9,989 bases of DNA from Flavobacteriaceae bacterium (GTDB lineage: Bacteria > Bacteroidota > Bacteroidia > Flavobacteriales > Flavobacteriaceae). A program made the translations under genes and the position numbers. The stretch is taken from assembly GCA_029253805.1 (NCBI GenBank), contig JAQWYU010000262.1:1-9989 (forward strand), in the 5' to 3' direction. Below the pieces are notes generated by a model. The model was given only the letters and a program-made list of their open reading frames with translations. It was not told the origin of the DNA and searched no databases. This document shows, in pieces, positions 1-7,671 of this stretch (position 1 is its first letter; every line of letters starts with the position of its first letter).

Positions 1-1
1 G

Positions 2-1099
2 GGAAGCCTGTTTAAAGAGGTTAACATCAAGGAACTTGTAGAACAAATTGAAGCAAAGAAAAAATGTCAATTAAAACTAAAAACTTGGTTCAAAACATCC
101 AATATATACTTTCCAAATAAACTCAATATTGAGCAAACATCATCCGAAATTACAGCAATTATCAAAAGCAATCTCATTAACGGAAAATCCCTACTAGATC
201 TTACTGGTGGACTTGGTGTTGATAGTTATTATTTTTCTAAGAAATTTAAATCAGTAGCCTATTGCGAGACTAATGCTAAACTCGCTAAAATTGCGGCACA
301 TAATTTCATGATTTTGAAAGCTAATAACATCTCCAGCCTATGTTGCGATGGCATAAATTTTCTAAAAGATTCTAAAGAAAAATTTGATTGGATATATATT
401 GACCCCTCGCGCAGAGATAATAAAAAAAATAAAAAAATTTTAATTGAAGACTGCAGTCCAAACATAATGATAATTGAAAACTTGATTTACGAAAGGACTA
501 ATAAAGTACTTATAAAAATGTCTCCAATGCTAGACATTAGCAAAGCGATACAATTAATAAAAAATGTTAATACCGTTTATATTATAGCTGTTAAAAATGA
601 AGTTAAAGAACTTTTGTTTCATCTGGAAAAAGACAACAACTCAGAAATAACTATCACCACTATTAATTCCCATCATGATAAATCTGAACATTTTTCCTTC
701 AAAATATTTCAAGAGAAAACTGCTGAAGCTAAATTTAGTACTGTGAAAAAATTTTTATATGAACCAAATGCAGCTGTAATGAAATCTGGTGCATTTAGAT
801 TAGTCTCAGAGTACTTTAAATTATATAAACTTGATATAAACACACATTTGTACACAAGCAATACCAAGATTAAAAATTTTCCTGGAAAAATATATAAAAT
901 CATATCAACACACAACTATCATAAAAAATCAATAAGACAAATAATTACAGGGCATAAAGCAAATTTAAAAACTAAAAATTTTCCTGAAAAAACTGAAAAA
1001 TTAAAGAAGCTTTTTAAAATATCAGATGGAGGAGAAAACTACCTTTTCTTTACCAGTAATTTAAAAAATAAGATTGTCATTGATTGCCAGCTTGCTTAA
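2..1099 (+). CDS. Class I SAM-dependent methyltransferase with THUMP-like C-terminal domain (5' end outside window)
   Basis: The reading frame is open from base 2, so the N-terminus is missing. The ATG at 308 is internal, because the methyltransferase fold begins upstream of it. In visible-fragment numbering, residues 66-74 are DLTGGLGVD, the glycine-rich SAM-binding motif I. E89 after a hydrophobic strand is the likely ribose-binding acidic residue, and IDPSRR (about 133-138) is motif IV. The C-terminal third (NFPGKIYKI, then KNFPEK, then SDGGENYLFFT) matches the THUMP-like domain found in Bacteroidota methyltransferases of the PG_1098 type. The role is inferred to be methylation of RNA, or possibly protein; the substrate cannot be read from sequence. 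About 365 codons are present, close to the full length of such proteins, so little is missing. The 3' end overlaps trmL on the opposite strand by 39 bp. The family call is firm, the substrate unknown. Confidence 0.85.
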   Translation, partial: GSLFKEVNIKELVEQIEAKKKCQLKLKTWFKTSNIYFPNKLNIEQTSSEITAIIKSNLINGKSLLDLTGGLGVDSYYFSKKFKSVAYCETNAKLAKIAAHNFMILKANNISSLCCDGINFLKDSKEKFDWIYIDPSRRDNKKNKKILIEDCSPNIMIIENLIYERTNKVLIKMSPMLDISKAIQLIKNVNTVYIIAVKNEVKELLFHLEKDNNSEITITTINSHHDKSEHFSFKIFQEKTAEAKFSTVKKFLYEPNAAVMKSGAFRLVSEYFKLYKLDINTHLYTSNTKIKNFPGKIYKIISTHNYHKKSIRQIITGHKANLKTKNFPEKTEKLKKLFKISDGGENYLFFTSNLKNKIVIDCQLA

Positions 1100-1540
1100 T
1101 CTTAATCCTTCAAAAATAACTATACTAACAGAATTTGATAAGTTTAAACTTCTTACGTGTGAACTATGAATAGGTATTTTAAATGATTTATCCTTATTTT
1201 CTTTAATTAGTTGTTTAGGTAAACCAGTAGATTCTTTTCCAAAAATAAAAAACAGATTATCTTCATACTTTATTTCATCATAATCTTTTTCTGCAGATGC
1301 CGATAGAAATACCATTTTCTCATTTTTGTTAACAGTTAGAAACTCTTCTAAACTATCATAAGTTATTACTTTAATATGTTTCCAGTAATCTAACCCTGCT
1401 CTTTTTAAACGTGAATCTGACAATTCGAAGCCAAATGGCTTAACAAGGTGTAATATTGACCCAGAAGCCAAACTTAATCTCCCTATATTACCAGTATTGT
1501 TAGGGATTTCAGGTTCAACAAGCACAATATTATAAGCCAT
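1061..1540 (-). CDS. trmL: tRNA (cytidine(34)-2'-O)-methyltransferase, SPOUT family
   Basis: The 159-residue protein is the usual TrmL length (about 155-160). It carries the three SPOUT/SpoU motifs in order: PNNTGNIGR at residues 13-21, FGKESTGLP at 100-108, and a final IP (122-123) followed by RSLNLSNSVSIV at 130-141, which together form the SAM-binding trefoil knot. KRAGLDYW at 46-53 is also characteristic of TrmL. The enzyme acts in the cytoplasm and 2'-O-methylates the wobble nucleotide (C34 or modified U34) of leucine tRNAs, usually as a homodimer. The start is the ATG at 1540, preceded by an A/T-rich stretch without a Shine-Dalgarno motif, as is normal in Bacteroidota. Its 3' end lies inside the convergent methyltransferase gene. 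Other SpoU members (TrmH, RlmB) are longer and carry extra N-terminal domains, so TrmL is the best assignment. Confidence 0.92.
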   Translation of the reverse strand: MAYNIVLVEPEIPNNTGNIGRLSLASGSILHLVKPFGFELSDSRLKRAGLDYWKHIKVITYDSLEEFLTVNKNEKMVFLSASAEKDYDEIKYEDNLFFIFGKESTGLPKQLIKENKDKSFKIPIHSSHVRSLNLSNSVSIVIFEGLRLSKLAINDNLIF

Positions 1541-1623
1541 TTTTTAAGAATTAAATTTTTATAAAAATAATTGACTAATGTCATCTAACTTTAAATAAAC
1601 GTTCTTTATCTAATTAAGAGTAA

Positions 1624-1650
1624 TTGTTTAGTAAAAATAATCTAAATTTA
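1624..1650 (+). promoter_or_regulatory. Weak candidate Bacteroidota-type promoter for the esterase operon
   Basis: TTG at 1624-1626 is followed after 16 bases by TAAATTTA at 1643-1650. This resembles the Bacteroidota -33 (TTTG) and -7 (TAnnTTTG) elements with one mismatch in the -7 box. It would start transcription about 55 bases before the ATG at 1712. A 7-bp inverted repeat, TTAGTTA (1666-1672) with TAACTAA (1694-1700), sits just before the gene and could be an operator. In DNA this A+T-rich both matches may be chance. No equally good match was found for trmL on the other strand of this 171-bp divergent region. Confidence 0.25.
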
Positions 1651-1711
1651 ATAATCAATCTACTGTTAGTTACAAATAATAATACTAAAAAATTAACTAA
1701 AATCAACACAA

Positions 1712-2422
1712 ATGAAATTTAAGCACTTAATATTAATCATTTTTTTTTATCCAATAATTAGCCATAAAATATATGCTCAAGACTGGAGTGAATTTGCAAA
1801 TATTGGATATTATTCAAAAGCAAACTTAGAACTTAAGCTTCACTCTAAAAATGAAAATCGAGTAGTTTTTATGGGTAACTCAATAACTGAGGGATGGATA
1901 TTCTTTCATCCAGAGTTCTTCAAAAACAGAGACTATATAAACAGAGGGATTGGAGGGCAAACTACCCCTCAAATGCTACTTCGCTTTAGACCAGACGTAA
2001 TTGATTTAAATCCAAAAGTAGTGGTCATACTAGCAGGTACTAACGACATAGCGGGAAACACTGGTTTTACACCACTAGATACGATTACTGCAAATATTAA
2101 ATCTATGGCAGAAATAGCAAATGCCAATGGGATTGAAGTAGTTATCTCTTCAATTTTGCCGGCGATTGAATATTTATGGAAACCTGGACTGAATCCCGCT
2201 CAAAAAATTATTTCAATTAACAAAGAATTAAAGATGTATGCTGAAAAAAATGAATTTATTTATCTTGATTACTTCTCGGCAATGGTTGATGAAAACAATG
2301 GATTAAAAGTACCTGACTATACAGCTGCAGATGACCTTGTACACCCAAATAAAAAGGGATATCTGGTTATGGAACAACTTGCGGAAAAAGCAATCAAAAA
2401 GGCATTAACCAGAAAGAAATGA
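1712..2422 (+). CDS. Secreted SGNH/GDSL-family hydrolase (probable esterase)
   Basis: A 236-residue protein with a Sec signal peptide: a basic start (MKFKH), a hydrophobic core at residues 6-17, and likely cleavage after A22, leaving an N-terminal Gln as is common in Flavobacteria. All four SGNH blocks are present. GNSI at 55-58 gives nucleophile S57, G82 lies in GIGG (block II), GTND at 109-112 supplies the oxyanion-hole N111, and D208-L-V-H211 supplies the catalytic Asp and His. It should hydrolyse an ester, plausibly an O-acetyl group on a glycan, in the periplasm. The fold is also used by lysophospholipases and PAF-acetylhydrolase-like enzymes, so the substrate is not fixed. The ATG at 1712 is directly followed by the signal sequence. 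The gene overlaps the next by ATGA, so the two are probably translationally coupled. Confidence 0.88.
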   Translation: MKFKHLILIIFFYPIISHKIYAQDWSEFANIGYYSKANLELKLHSKNENRVVFMGNSITEGWIFFHPEFFKNRDYINRGIGGQTTPQMLLRFRPDVIDLNPKVVVILAGTNDIAGNTGFTPLDTITANIKSMAEIANANGIEVVISSILPAIEYLWKPGLNPAQKIISINKELKMYAEKNEFIYLDYFSAMVDENNGLKVPDYTAADDLVHPNKKGYLVMEQLAEKAIKKALTRKK

Positions 2423-4458
2423 ATTGTTATAGATTAAGCATATATGTACTACTACTTGGCTTTTTATTTAACGCTTGTAAACAACCCAAAAAGAAAGAGC
2501 TTAAAGTAAATGCTCTGTTTTCAGACCATATGGTGCTGCAACAAAATGACAAAGTAGCATTTTGGGGAACTTACTCACCCAACCAAAAGATTAAAGTCAA
2601 AGGAAGCTGGGGTAAAGAATCAACTAGCGCAGCTGACTCCAAAGGTCGTTGGAAACTCACCCTAGACACCCCTAAAGCTGGTGGTCCATACGAGGTAAAC
2701 ATAAGTAGTGAAAACAATTCCCTGACAATAAAAGACGTATTGATAGGGGAAGTATGGCTAGCATCCGGTCAATCTAATATGGAAATGGACTTTGATTATT
2801 GCTGTAATACAACTGATTTTTCAGAATTTGAACTTTCAACTGCAAATTATCCAAAAATCCGTATGATTAATGTTGAAAAACAGCTGAACTCAACTCCACT
2901 TAAGCAATTTAAAGGTACTTGGGAAAAAGCTATTAGTGATAATATCACTCCATTTAGTGCTGCCGGGTATTTTTTTGCTAAAAGACTGCACAAAGAATTA
3001 AATGTACCTATAGGAATTATACACGCCAGCTGGGGAGGTACCGATATTGAAGCTTGGACTAGTAGGGAACAACTTAATACATTGGATTTCCTAAATGATA
3101 TCATGGATAATTATGATAAATTAATTAAAAATTATTCAAAGACTAAATCTTGGTTTTCACAATTTGAATCAACTAAATCTCCTTCTGATGTCTGGTATTT
3201 GTTTTTAGAAGATCCTCAAGGAGTTCCAAAAAAATGGGAAAGTTTTGACTTTAAAGACGAAAGAAATATTCATTCAAGTAATATAAATTTTGAAAAATGG
3301 AGAAAAATAAAAATACCAGGTTCAATTGATAATATTTTTGAAACTAATGATTTTGATGGGGCCATATTAATTAGAAAATCTTTTTATATTGACGAAATTA
3401 AAGGAGATTACTCGCTTAGTTTAGGACCTACTAGTGACATGGATTTCACTTTTATAAATGGTAAAAAAATAGGCAATAGCATGGGTAAAATAAGTGCTAA
3501 AACTAAAATCTACAAAATCCCTAAAGATATTCTTAAAATTGGAGAAAATAACATTGTAATCAGAATAGTCAATCAATACAAAGAAGGAAAAGTAGGAGCT
3601 GTTTCTGTTATAAACTCTGAAAATACTGAAATAGATTTAACAGGATACTGGGATTATTCAGTATCTGCTGAAGCATATGCGGCATTAGATTCATATTCAT
3701 GGCCCTATATAGATTTTTATTTTTACAATGAAACTACTAACTATTCCAAAAGACCTGAAATTACCAATTACAATAAAGACTCTAAGTCATCTCTTTTTAA
3801 TGGGATGATAAGTCCTTTGATTCCATACACAATTAAGGGAGCTATATGGTATCAAGGAGAAAACAACGTTCCTAGATTTAAGGAATATGAAAGACTTTTT
3901 CCTGCCTTAATTAATGATTGGCGCAACCAGTGGTCTCTTGACTTTCCATTTTATTTTGTACAAATAGCACCCTTTGAGAATTATAACGGCTTGTCTTCAT
4001 CTTTACGAGATGCACAAAGGAAGACTCTTAAAATTCCCAAAACAGGAATGGTAGTTACTCTAGATATTGGAGAAAACAATGACATCCATCCATCTAACAA
4101 ACACGATGTTGGATCTAGATTAGCGGGACTTGCATTGTCGAATGATTATGAAAAATCTATAATTGCTTCTGGACCTCTATTTCGAAAACAAGTAATTAAC
4201 GGTAATAAATTGACTCTTGAGTTTGACTATGTAGGAAGTGGGTTAATGAGTTATAAGAAAGTACTTGATGAATTTGAAATTGCTGGAGCAGATAAAAAGT
4301 ATGTGCCAGCCACTGCAAAAATTGTAGGAAAAACAATAGAATTATACTCGGATGAGGTTTTTGAACCAAAATTTTCAAGATATGCTTGGAGAGATATTAG
4401 TAATGCAACCTTATTTAACAAAGAGGGCTTACCTGCTTCTTCATTTACAACAGAATAA
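2419..4458 (+). CDS. Sialate O-acetylesterase-family lipoprotein (SASA domain, SGNH fold with inserted beta-sandwich)
   Basis: A 679-residue protein with a lipoprotein signal (hydrophobic residues 8-17, lipidated C20 in LFNAC). After an N-terminal beta-rich region (about 27-110) the SASA catalytic domain starts with GQSNM at 117-121 (nucleophile S119). It continues with a WGGT block and GAIWYQGE ending at E481, and closes with D555-I-H557-P, the Asp/His pair. Between about residues 280 and 400 lies a stretch that looks like a galactose-binding-type jelly roll, splitting the SGNH domain. The expected activity is removal of O-acetyl groups from a sugar. The family name implies sialic acid, but Bacteroidota homologues also act on plant or algal polysaccharides, and the split arrangement recalls CE20 xyloglucan acetylesterases. 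Residues after the Cys are basic (KQPKKK), which argues against surface export. Its start codon overlaps the stop of the upstream SGNH gene. Confidence 0.88.
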   Translation: MNCYRLSIYVLLLGFLFNACKQPKKKELKVNALFSDHMVLQQNDKVAFWGTYSPNQKIKVKGSWGKESTSAADSKGRWKLTLDTPKAGGPYEVNISSENNSLTIKDVLIGEVWLASGQSNMEMDFDYCCNTTDFSEFELSTANYPKIRMINVEKQLNSTPLKQFKGTWEKAISDNITPFSAAGYFFAKRLHKELNVPIGIIHASWGGTDIEAWTSREQLNTLDFLNDIMDNYDKLIKNYSKTKSWFSQFESTKSPSDVWYLFLEDPQGVPKKWESFDFKDERNIHSSNINFEKWRKIKIPGSIDNIFETNDFDGAILIRKSFYIDEIKGDYSLSLGPTSDMDFTFINGKKIGNSMGKISAKTKIYKIPKDILKIGENNIVIRIVNQYKEGKVGAVSVINSENTEIDLTGYWDYSVSAEAYAALDSYSWPYIDFYFYNETTNYSKRPEITNYNKDSKSSLFNGMISPLIPYTIKGAIWYQGENNVPRFKEYERLFPALINDWRNQWSLDFPFYFVQIAPFENYNGLSSSLRDAQRKTLKIPKTGMVVTLDIGENNDIHPSNKHDVGSRLAGLALSNDYEKSIIASGPLFRKQVINGNKLTLEFDYVGSGLMSYKKVLDEFEIAGADKKYVPATAKIVGKTIELYSDEVFEPKFSRYAWRDISNATLFNKEGLPASSFTTE

Positions 4459-4470
4459 GTTCAAGTAAAA

Positions 4471-4497
4471 TATTTGACAAAACAAGGAATTCAAATA
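4471..4497. terminator. Possible weak bidirectional hairpin between convergent operons
   Basis: TATTTGA (4471-4477) and TCAAATA (4491-4497) form a 7-bp stem with a 13-base loop in the 49-bp gap between the two convergent operons, where a shared terminator is expected. The stem is A/T-rich and no long U-tract follows in either direction. The position supports it more than the structure does. Confidence 0.22.
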
Positions 4498-4507
4498 ATA
4501 CCAATTT

Positions 4508-5590
4508 TTACCAGTCAATCGTAGTTTCTATAAATTGAATCAGACTTTCAGACATATTTATTTGTTGCTTAACATTAGGATGTGCCGTACTTTCTTCATA
4601 AGGCATGAAATGAGTATAAATTTTGTTATCGTTTATATTTTGAACCGCTTTTTGCACATAACCAGGCCACAAAGAACCATTTTTTGTAGCATCCATACTT
4701 CCTAACGTACAAATGATGTGAGCTTCTGGATAATGATTTCTCAATACGGATATAAATTTTTGATAAGCATTAACTAGAAATACCTCACCAGGAGATTTAT
4801 CTCTAAACCTTTTGATAAACTCTGGGTGATCAGGAAGATTGACTAACCATCTGTCATTTTGAAATAGATTAACCACAACAATATCTGGACGATACAAAGA
4901 GAAATCCCACTTACTTTTACTATCGGTAGGAACTAATCGGTCATAGATTTCTGGCATAATTAAAGAATCCCAGCTAACTGTCATACCAATTCCGCTTCTA
5001 GAAATACAATGATAATCTGCAGAGAAGTGCCTTGCTGTGATGCTAGCATAAGAAGCATAATTATTGGTATATTTACTATCAGAAAGGTCTTGACCAGAGC
5101 TATCCTCGACTGCAAGTCCTGCAGTAATTGAATCACCAAAAAACTCAATTTTTCTCTTTTTGTCTTTAGTGGGTGCTAAAAGCTTAGCGTTAGTATTAAT
5201 TTTAAACCCATAAAAATCAGTTTTACCACTGCTCCACTCAGTCCTCTTAAAAATTTCAATTGTATGGGGACCTTTTGATAAATTCGAAGCGAGTATATGG
5301 TATTCCTTTTTTCTCCCTGGCCTTAAAACAAAAAGGCTGTCGTTGTCAATAATAACATTATAATAATTATCTCCAGTTTCATCTCTTAGTAAAGTAGATA
5401 ATGATTGGCCTTCAAAATTAATTTTAACTGAAGATCCAGGCCAAATTAAACTAGCTGAGCTATCAGTCATATTTATTCTACCAGAGTAGTTAATTTCAGA
5501 GCTTGAAAAACTAATTACCAGTTCCTCTTTGTCAGAGCAACTAAAAAAAATAAAATGTAATAAAAAAAAAAGCTTGAAAAATCTATTCAT
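4508..5590 (-). CDS. Carbohydrate esterase family 2-type lipoprotein (acetyl esterase)
   Basis: With the ATG at 5590 the protein has 360 residues and begins with a compact lipoprotein signal (MNRFFK, hydrophobic core, C18). The frame stays open upstream to 5671, but that part lies inside the symporter gene and would bury the signal peptide, so the later start is preferred; ATG 5602 is also possible. Residues about 25-130 form a jelly roll ending in KRTE, as in CE2 N-terminal domains. The SGNH domain follows with GDSIT at 152-156 (S154), SGIG at about 199-202, FQND ending at D246 instead of GTND, and HP at 337-338. The Asp normally three residues before the His is Ser (S334), so the site looks like a Ser-His dyad, as described for some CE2 enzymes. 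It probably deacetylates polysaccharides. The CSDKEE start suggests export to the cell surface. It lies 19 nt after the symporter stop. Confidence 0.85.
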   Translation of the reverse strand: MNRFFKLFFLLHFIFFSCSDKEELVISFSSSEINYSGRINMTDSSASLIWPGSSVKINFEGQSLSTLLRDETGDNYYNVIIDNDSLFVLRPGRKKEYHILASNLSKGPHTIEIFKRTEWSSGKTDFYGFKINTNAKLLAPTKDKKRKIEFFGDSITAGLAVEDSSGQDLSDSKYTNNYASYASITARHFSADYHCISRSGIGMTVSWDSLIMPEIYDRLVPTDSKSKWDFSLYRPDIVVVNLFQNDRWLVNLPDHPEFIKRFRDKSPGEVFLVNAYQKFISVLRNHYPEAHIICTLGSMDATKNGSLWPGYVQKAVQNINDNKIYTHFMPYEESTAHPNVKQQINMSESLIQFIETTIDW

Positions 5591-5609
5591 AAGAATAATC
5601 ATATCTGCA

Positions 5610-7343
5610 CTAGTGAGTCGCCTTTCCTGCTCCGCTAGGAATTCTAATTTTTTCCACAATTTCTTGAACATCTTTAGGAGGAAGTGGAGTAAACTTCATA
5701 ATAGTAATAGACACTATAAAATTTAATAGCATAGCTACACTTCCAAAACCTTCTGGTGAAATACCAAACCACCATTCACTTTTGTCGGGTGTAACTTCAT
5801 CAAACCATCCTAATTTATATTTCAGCATATAGTATAACATCACAACTATACCCACTATCATTCCGGCAATAGCACCTTCTTTATTCATCCGTTTATAAAA
5901 AATTCCTAAAATAATAGCTGGAAAAAATGAAGCCGCTGCTAAACCAAATGCCAAGGCTACTGTAGCTGCAACAAATCCTGGAGGGTTAATTCCAAAATAT
6001 CCAGCAACACAAACTGCTACAACAGCAGAAAAGCGAGCTGCTATTAATTCGTTTTTTTCAGAAATTTTTGGGTTAATAATTTTTTTTATTAAATCGTGAG
6101 AAACAGACGCAGAAATTACTAGTAGCAGCCCTGCTGCAGTTGACAAAGCAGCAGCTAAAGCACCAGCAGCTACCAAAGCAATGACCCAATTCGGTAGTTC
6201 CGCAATTTCTGGATTTGCCAAAACCATGATGTCATTATCTACAACCAATTCATTTTTATTATTATCTGCTACATATTGAATTAATCCGTCGTTATTTTTA
6301 TCAACAAATGTGATAAGACCTGTTGTTTCCCATTTTTTAAACCATTCTGGAACAGTTGCATAAGACTTATTAGAAAGTGTTTCTATCATATTGGTCCTAG
6401 CAAATGCAGCTACTGCGGGTGCTGTGGAATATAATATTACAATAAGTAACAAGGCGATTCCTGCAGATTTACGAGCATCCTTGACCCGCTTGACTGTAAA
6501 AAAACGAACAATCACGTGGGGGAGCCCTGCGGTTCCTACCATTAAAGCTAATGTGATTGCAAAAATATCAACTAAAGACTTAGATCCTTGTGTGTACTCT
6601 GCAAAACCTAAATCTGTACTTAAACCGTCTAACTTGTCTAATAAAAAAGTTCCAGATCCATCAACTAATTCACTACCAAAACCCAATTGTGGGATGGGAT
6701 TTCCTGTCATTTGAATTGATATAAATATAGCTGGAACCATAAACGCAAAAATCAAGACACAATATTGGGCAACTTGAGTATAGGTTATTCCTTTCATACC
6801 TCCAAGAACAGCGTAAAACAATACAATTAGCATACCTATAACAACCCCTGTATTAATATCAACTTCCAAAAATCTAGAGAAAACCAATCCAACTCCTCGC
6901 ATCTGACCAGCTACATATGTAAAGGACACTAAAAGAGCGCATATAACACCAACAAGGCGAGCAGTATTTGAATAATATCTATCCCCTATAAAGTCAGGTA
7001 CTGTAAACTTTCCAAATTTCCTTAGATATGGAGCTAGCAATAAGGCTAATAATACATAGCCACCTGTCCAACCCATTAAATATACCGCGCCATCGTAACC
7101 TGCAAAAGAAATAATTCCTGCCATAGAAATAAAAGAGGCAGCACTCATCCAATCAGCAGCTGTGGCCATACCGTTTGCAAGTGGTGAAACACCGCCACCC
7201 GCGACATAAAACTCTTTGGTCGAGCCTGCACGAGCCCATACAGCAATCCCTATATAAAGACTAAAAGTGATACCAACCAAAATATAAGTCCAGTTCTGAA
7301 CTCCAATAGAATCAACTAAAAAAATACTATTTATCATATCCAT
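5610..7343 (-). CDS. Sodium:solute symporter, large subunit (SSS family, VC_2705-like)
   Basis: A polytopic inner-membrane protein of 577 residues with many hydrophobic segments. The SSS signature region is clear: NGMATAADWMSAASF at about 57-71, GGMKGITYTQVAQ at about 181-193, and a late alanine-rich segment ALAAALSTAAGLLLV. It matches the VC_2705-type large subunit, which pairs with a small DUF4212 protein encoded just upstream, as here. It couples Na+ entry to uptake of an organic solute. Acetate is plausible from similarity to ActP-like carriers and from the esterase neighbours, but is not shown. A soluble loop around residues 317-384 contains DKNNDG (348-353), an EF-hand-like pattern. The frame extends to a TTG at 7355; ATG 7343 (alternatively ATG 7337) is preferred, and both overlap the small-subunit gene, implying translational coupling. 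Confidence 0.9.
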   Translation of the reverse strand: MDMINSIFLVDSIGVQNWTYILVGITFSLYIGIAVWARAGSTKEFYVAGGGVSPLANGMATAADWMSAASFISMAGIISFAGYDGAVYLMGWTGGYVLLALLLAPYLRKFGKFTVPDFIGDRYYSNTARLVGVICALLVSFTYVAGQMRGVGLVFSRFLEVDINTGVVIGMLIVLFYAVLGGMKGITYTQVAQYCVLIFAFMVPAIFISIQMTGNPIPQLGFGSELVDGSGTFLLDKLDGLSTDLGFAEYTQGSKSLVDIFAITLALMVGTAGLPHVIVRFFTVKRVKDARKSAGIALLLIVILYSTAPAVAAFARTNMIETLSNKSYATVPEWFKKWETTGLITFVDKNNDGLIQYVADNNKNELVVDNDIMVLANPEIAELPNWVIALVAAGALAAALSTAAGLLLVISASVSHDLIKKIINPKISEKNELIAARFSAVVAVCVAGYFGINPPGFVAATVALAFGLAAASFFPAIILGIFYKRMNKEGAIAGMIVGIVVMLYYMLKYKLGWFDEVTPDKSEWWFGISPEGFGSVAMLLNFIVSITIMKFTPLPPKDVQEIVEKIRIPSGAGKATH

Positions 7344-7581
7344 ATTTTTTATCAAGTTTATTCATTAGTTTGACGTAAATAAAAATCAAAATAACAAAAA
7401 CATACATGGATCCCTGTTGAGCAAACCAAAAACCTAGCTTGAATCCACCGAATTTAAATTCATTTAAAAAATCTTTAAATAGAATCCCACCACCAAATGA
7501 CACTAGAAACCAAACAGTTAAAAGTATAAACAAGTATTTAATATTTTCCTTCCAATAGACTTTTGAATTATTTTTTTCCAT
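7327..7581 (-). CDS. Sodium:solute symporter small subunit (DUF4212)
   Basis: An 84-residue protein with two predicted membrane helices (about 16-35 and 52-72) and the family hallmark FAQQGSMYVFVILIF at 53-67. This family is encoded next to VC_2705-type symporters and is thought to be their accessory subunit; the precise role is not established from sequence. The ATG at 7581 starts a short polar N-terminus (MEKNNSK). The last codons overlap the start of the large subunit by 17 bp. The 90 bp between it and the upstream nagB contain no clear promoter or terminator, only short A/T-rich repeats (AAAT repeated from 7617; CAGTTTA at 7601 and TAAACTG at 7636), so read-through from nagB is possible. 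Confidence 0.88.
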   Translation of the reverse strand: MEKNNSKVYWKENIKYLFILLTVWFLVSFGGGILFKDFLNEFKFGGFKLGFWFAQQGSMYVFVILIFIYVKLMNKLDKKYGYDK

Positions 7582-7671
7582 GATATGTTTATGTAAAAGA
7601 CAGTTTAAGATATAACAAATAAATAAATAAGAGGCTAAACTGAATTAAAAAATGACTTAAACTTGTATATA

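Noticed and set aside
308..1099. Treating ATG 308 as the true start of the first methyltransferase
   Set aside because: The SAM-binding motif DLTGGLGVD and further in-frame coding sequence lie upstream of it, back to base 2.
2847..3104. 85-codon frame antisense to the sialate O-acetylesterase-like gene
   Set aside because: It mirrors a well-supported conserved gene and has no motif of its own; the same holds for shorter antisense frames at 709-915, 4196-4378, 6391-6714 and 8171-8407.
5591..5671. Upstream extension of the CE2 gene to an ATG at 5671
   Set aside because: It lies within the symporter coding region and adds a charged 27-residue tail ahead of an otherwise standard lipoprotein signal.
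7344..7355. TTG start for the large symporter subunit
   Set aside because: ATG codons at 7343 and 7337 follow immediately; a TTG start is rare in this phylum and only lengthens the overlap with the small-subunit gene.
1712..7581. A complete polysaccharide utilisation locus
   Set aside because: No SusC/SusD pair, glycoside hydrolase, polysaccharide lyase, sulfatase or regulator is present in the window.
7601..7663. Short repeats of a TAAACT-type motif and (AAAT) repeats between nagB and the symporter
   Set aside because: Stems of 7-8 bp with long loops, and only about three tetranucleotide units; expected by chance in such A+T-rich spacer DNA.
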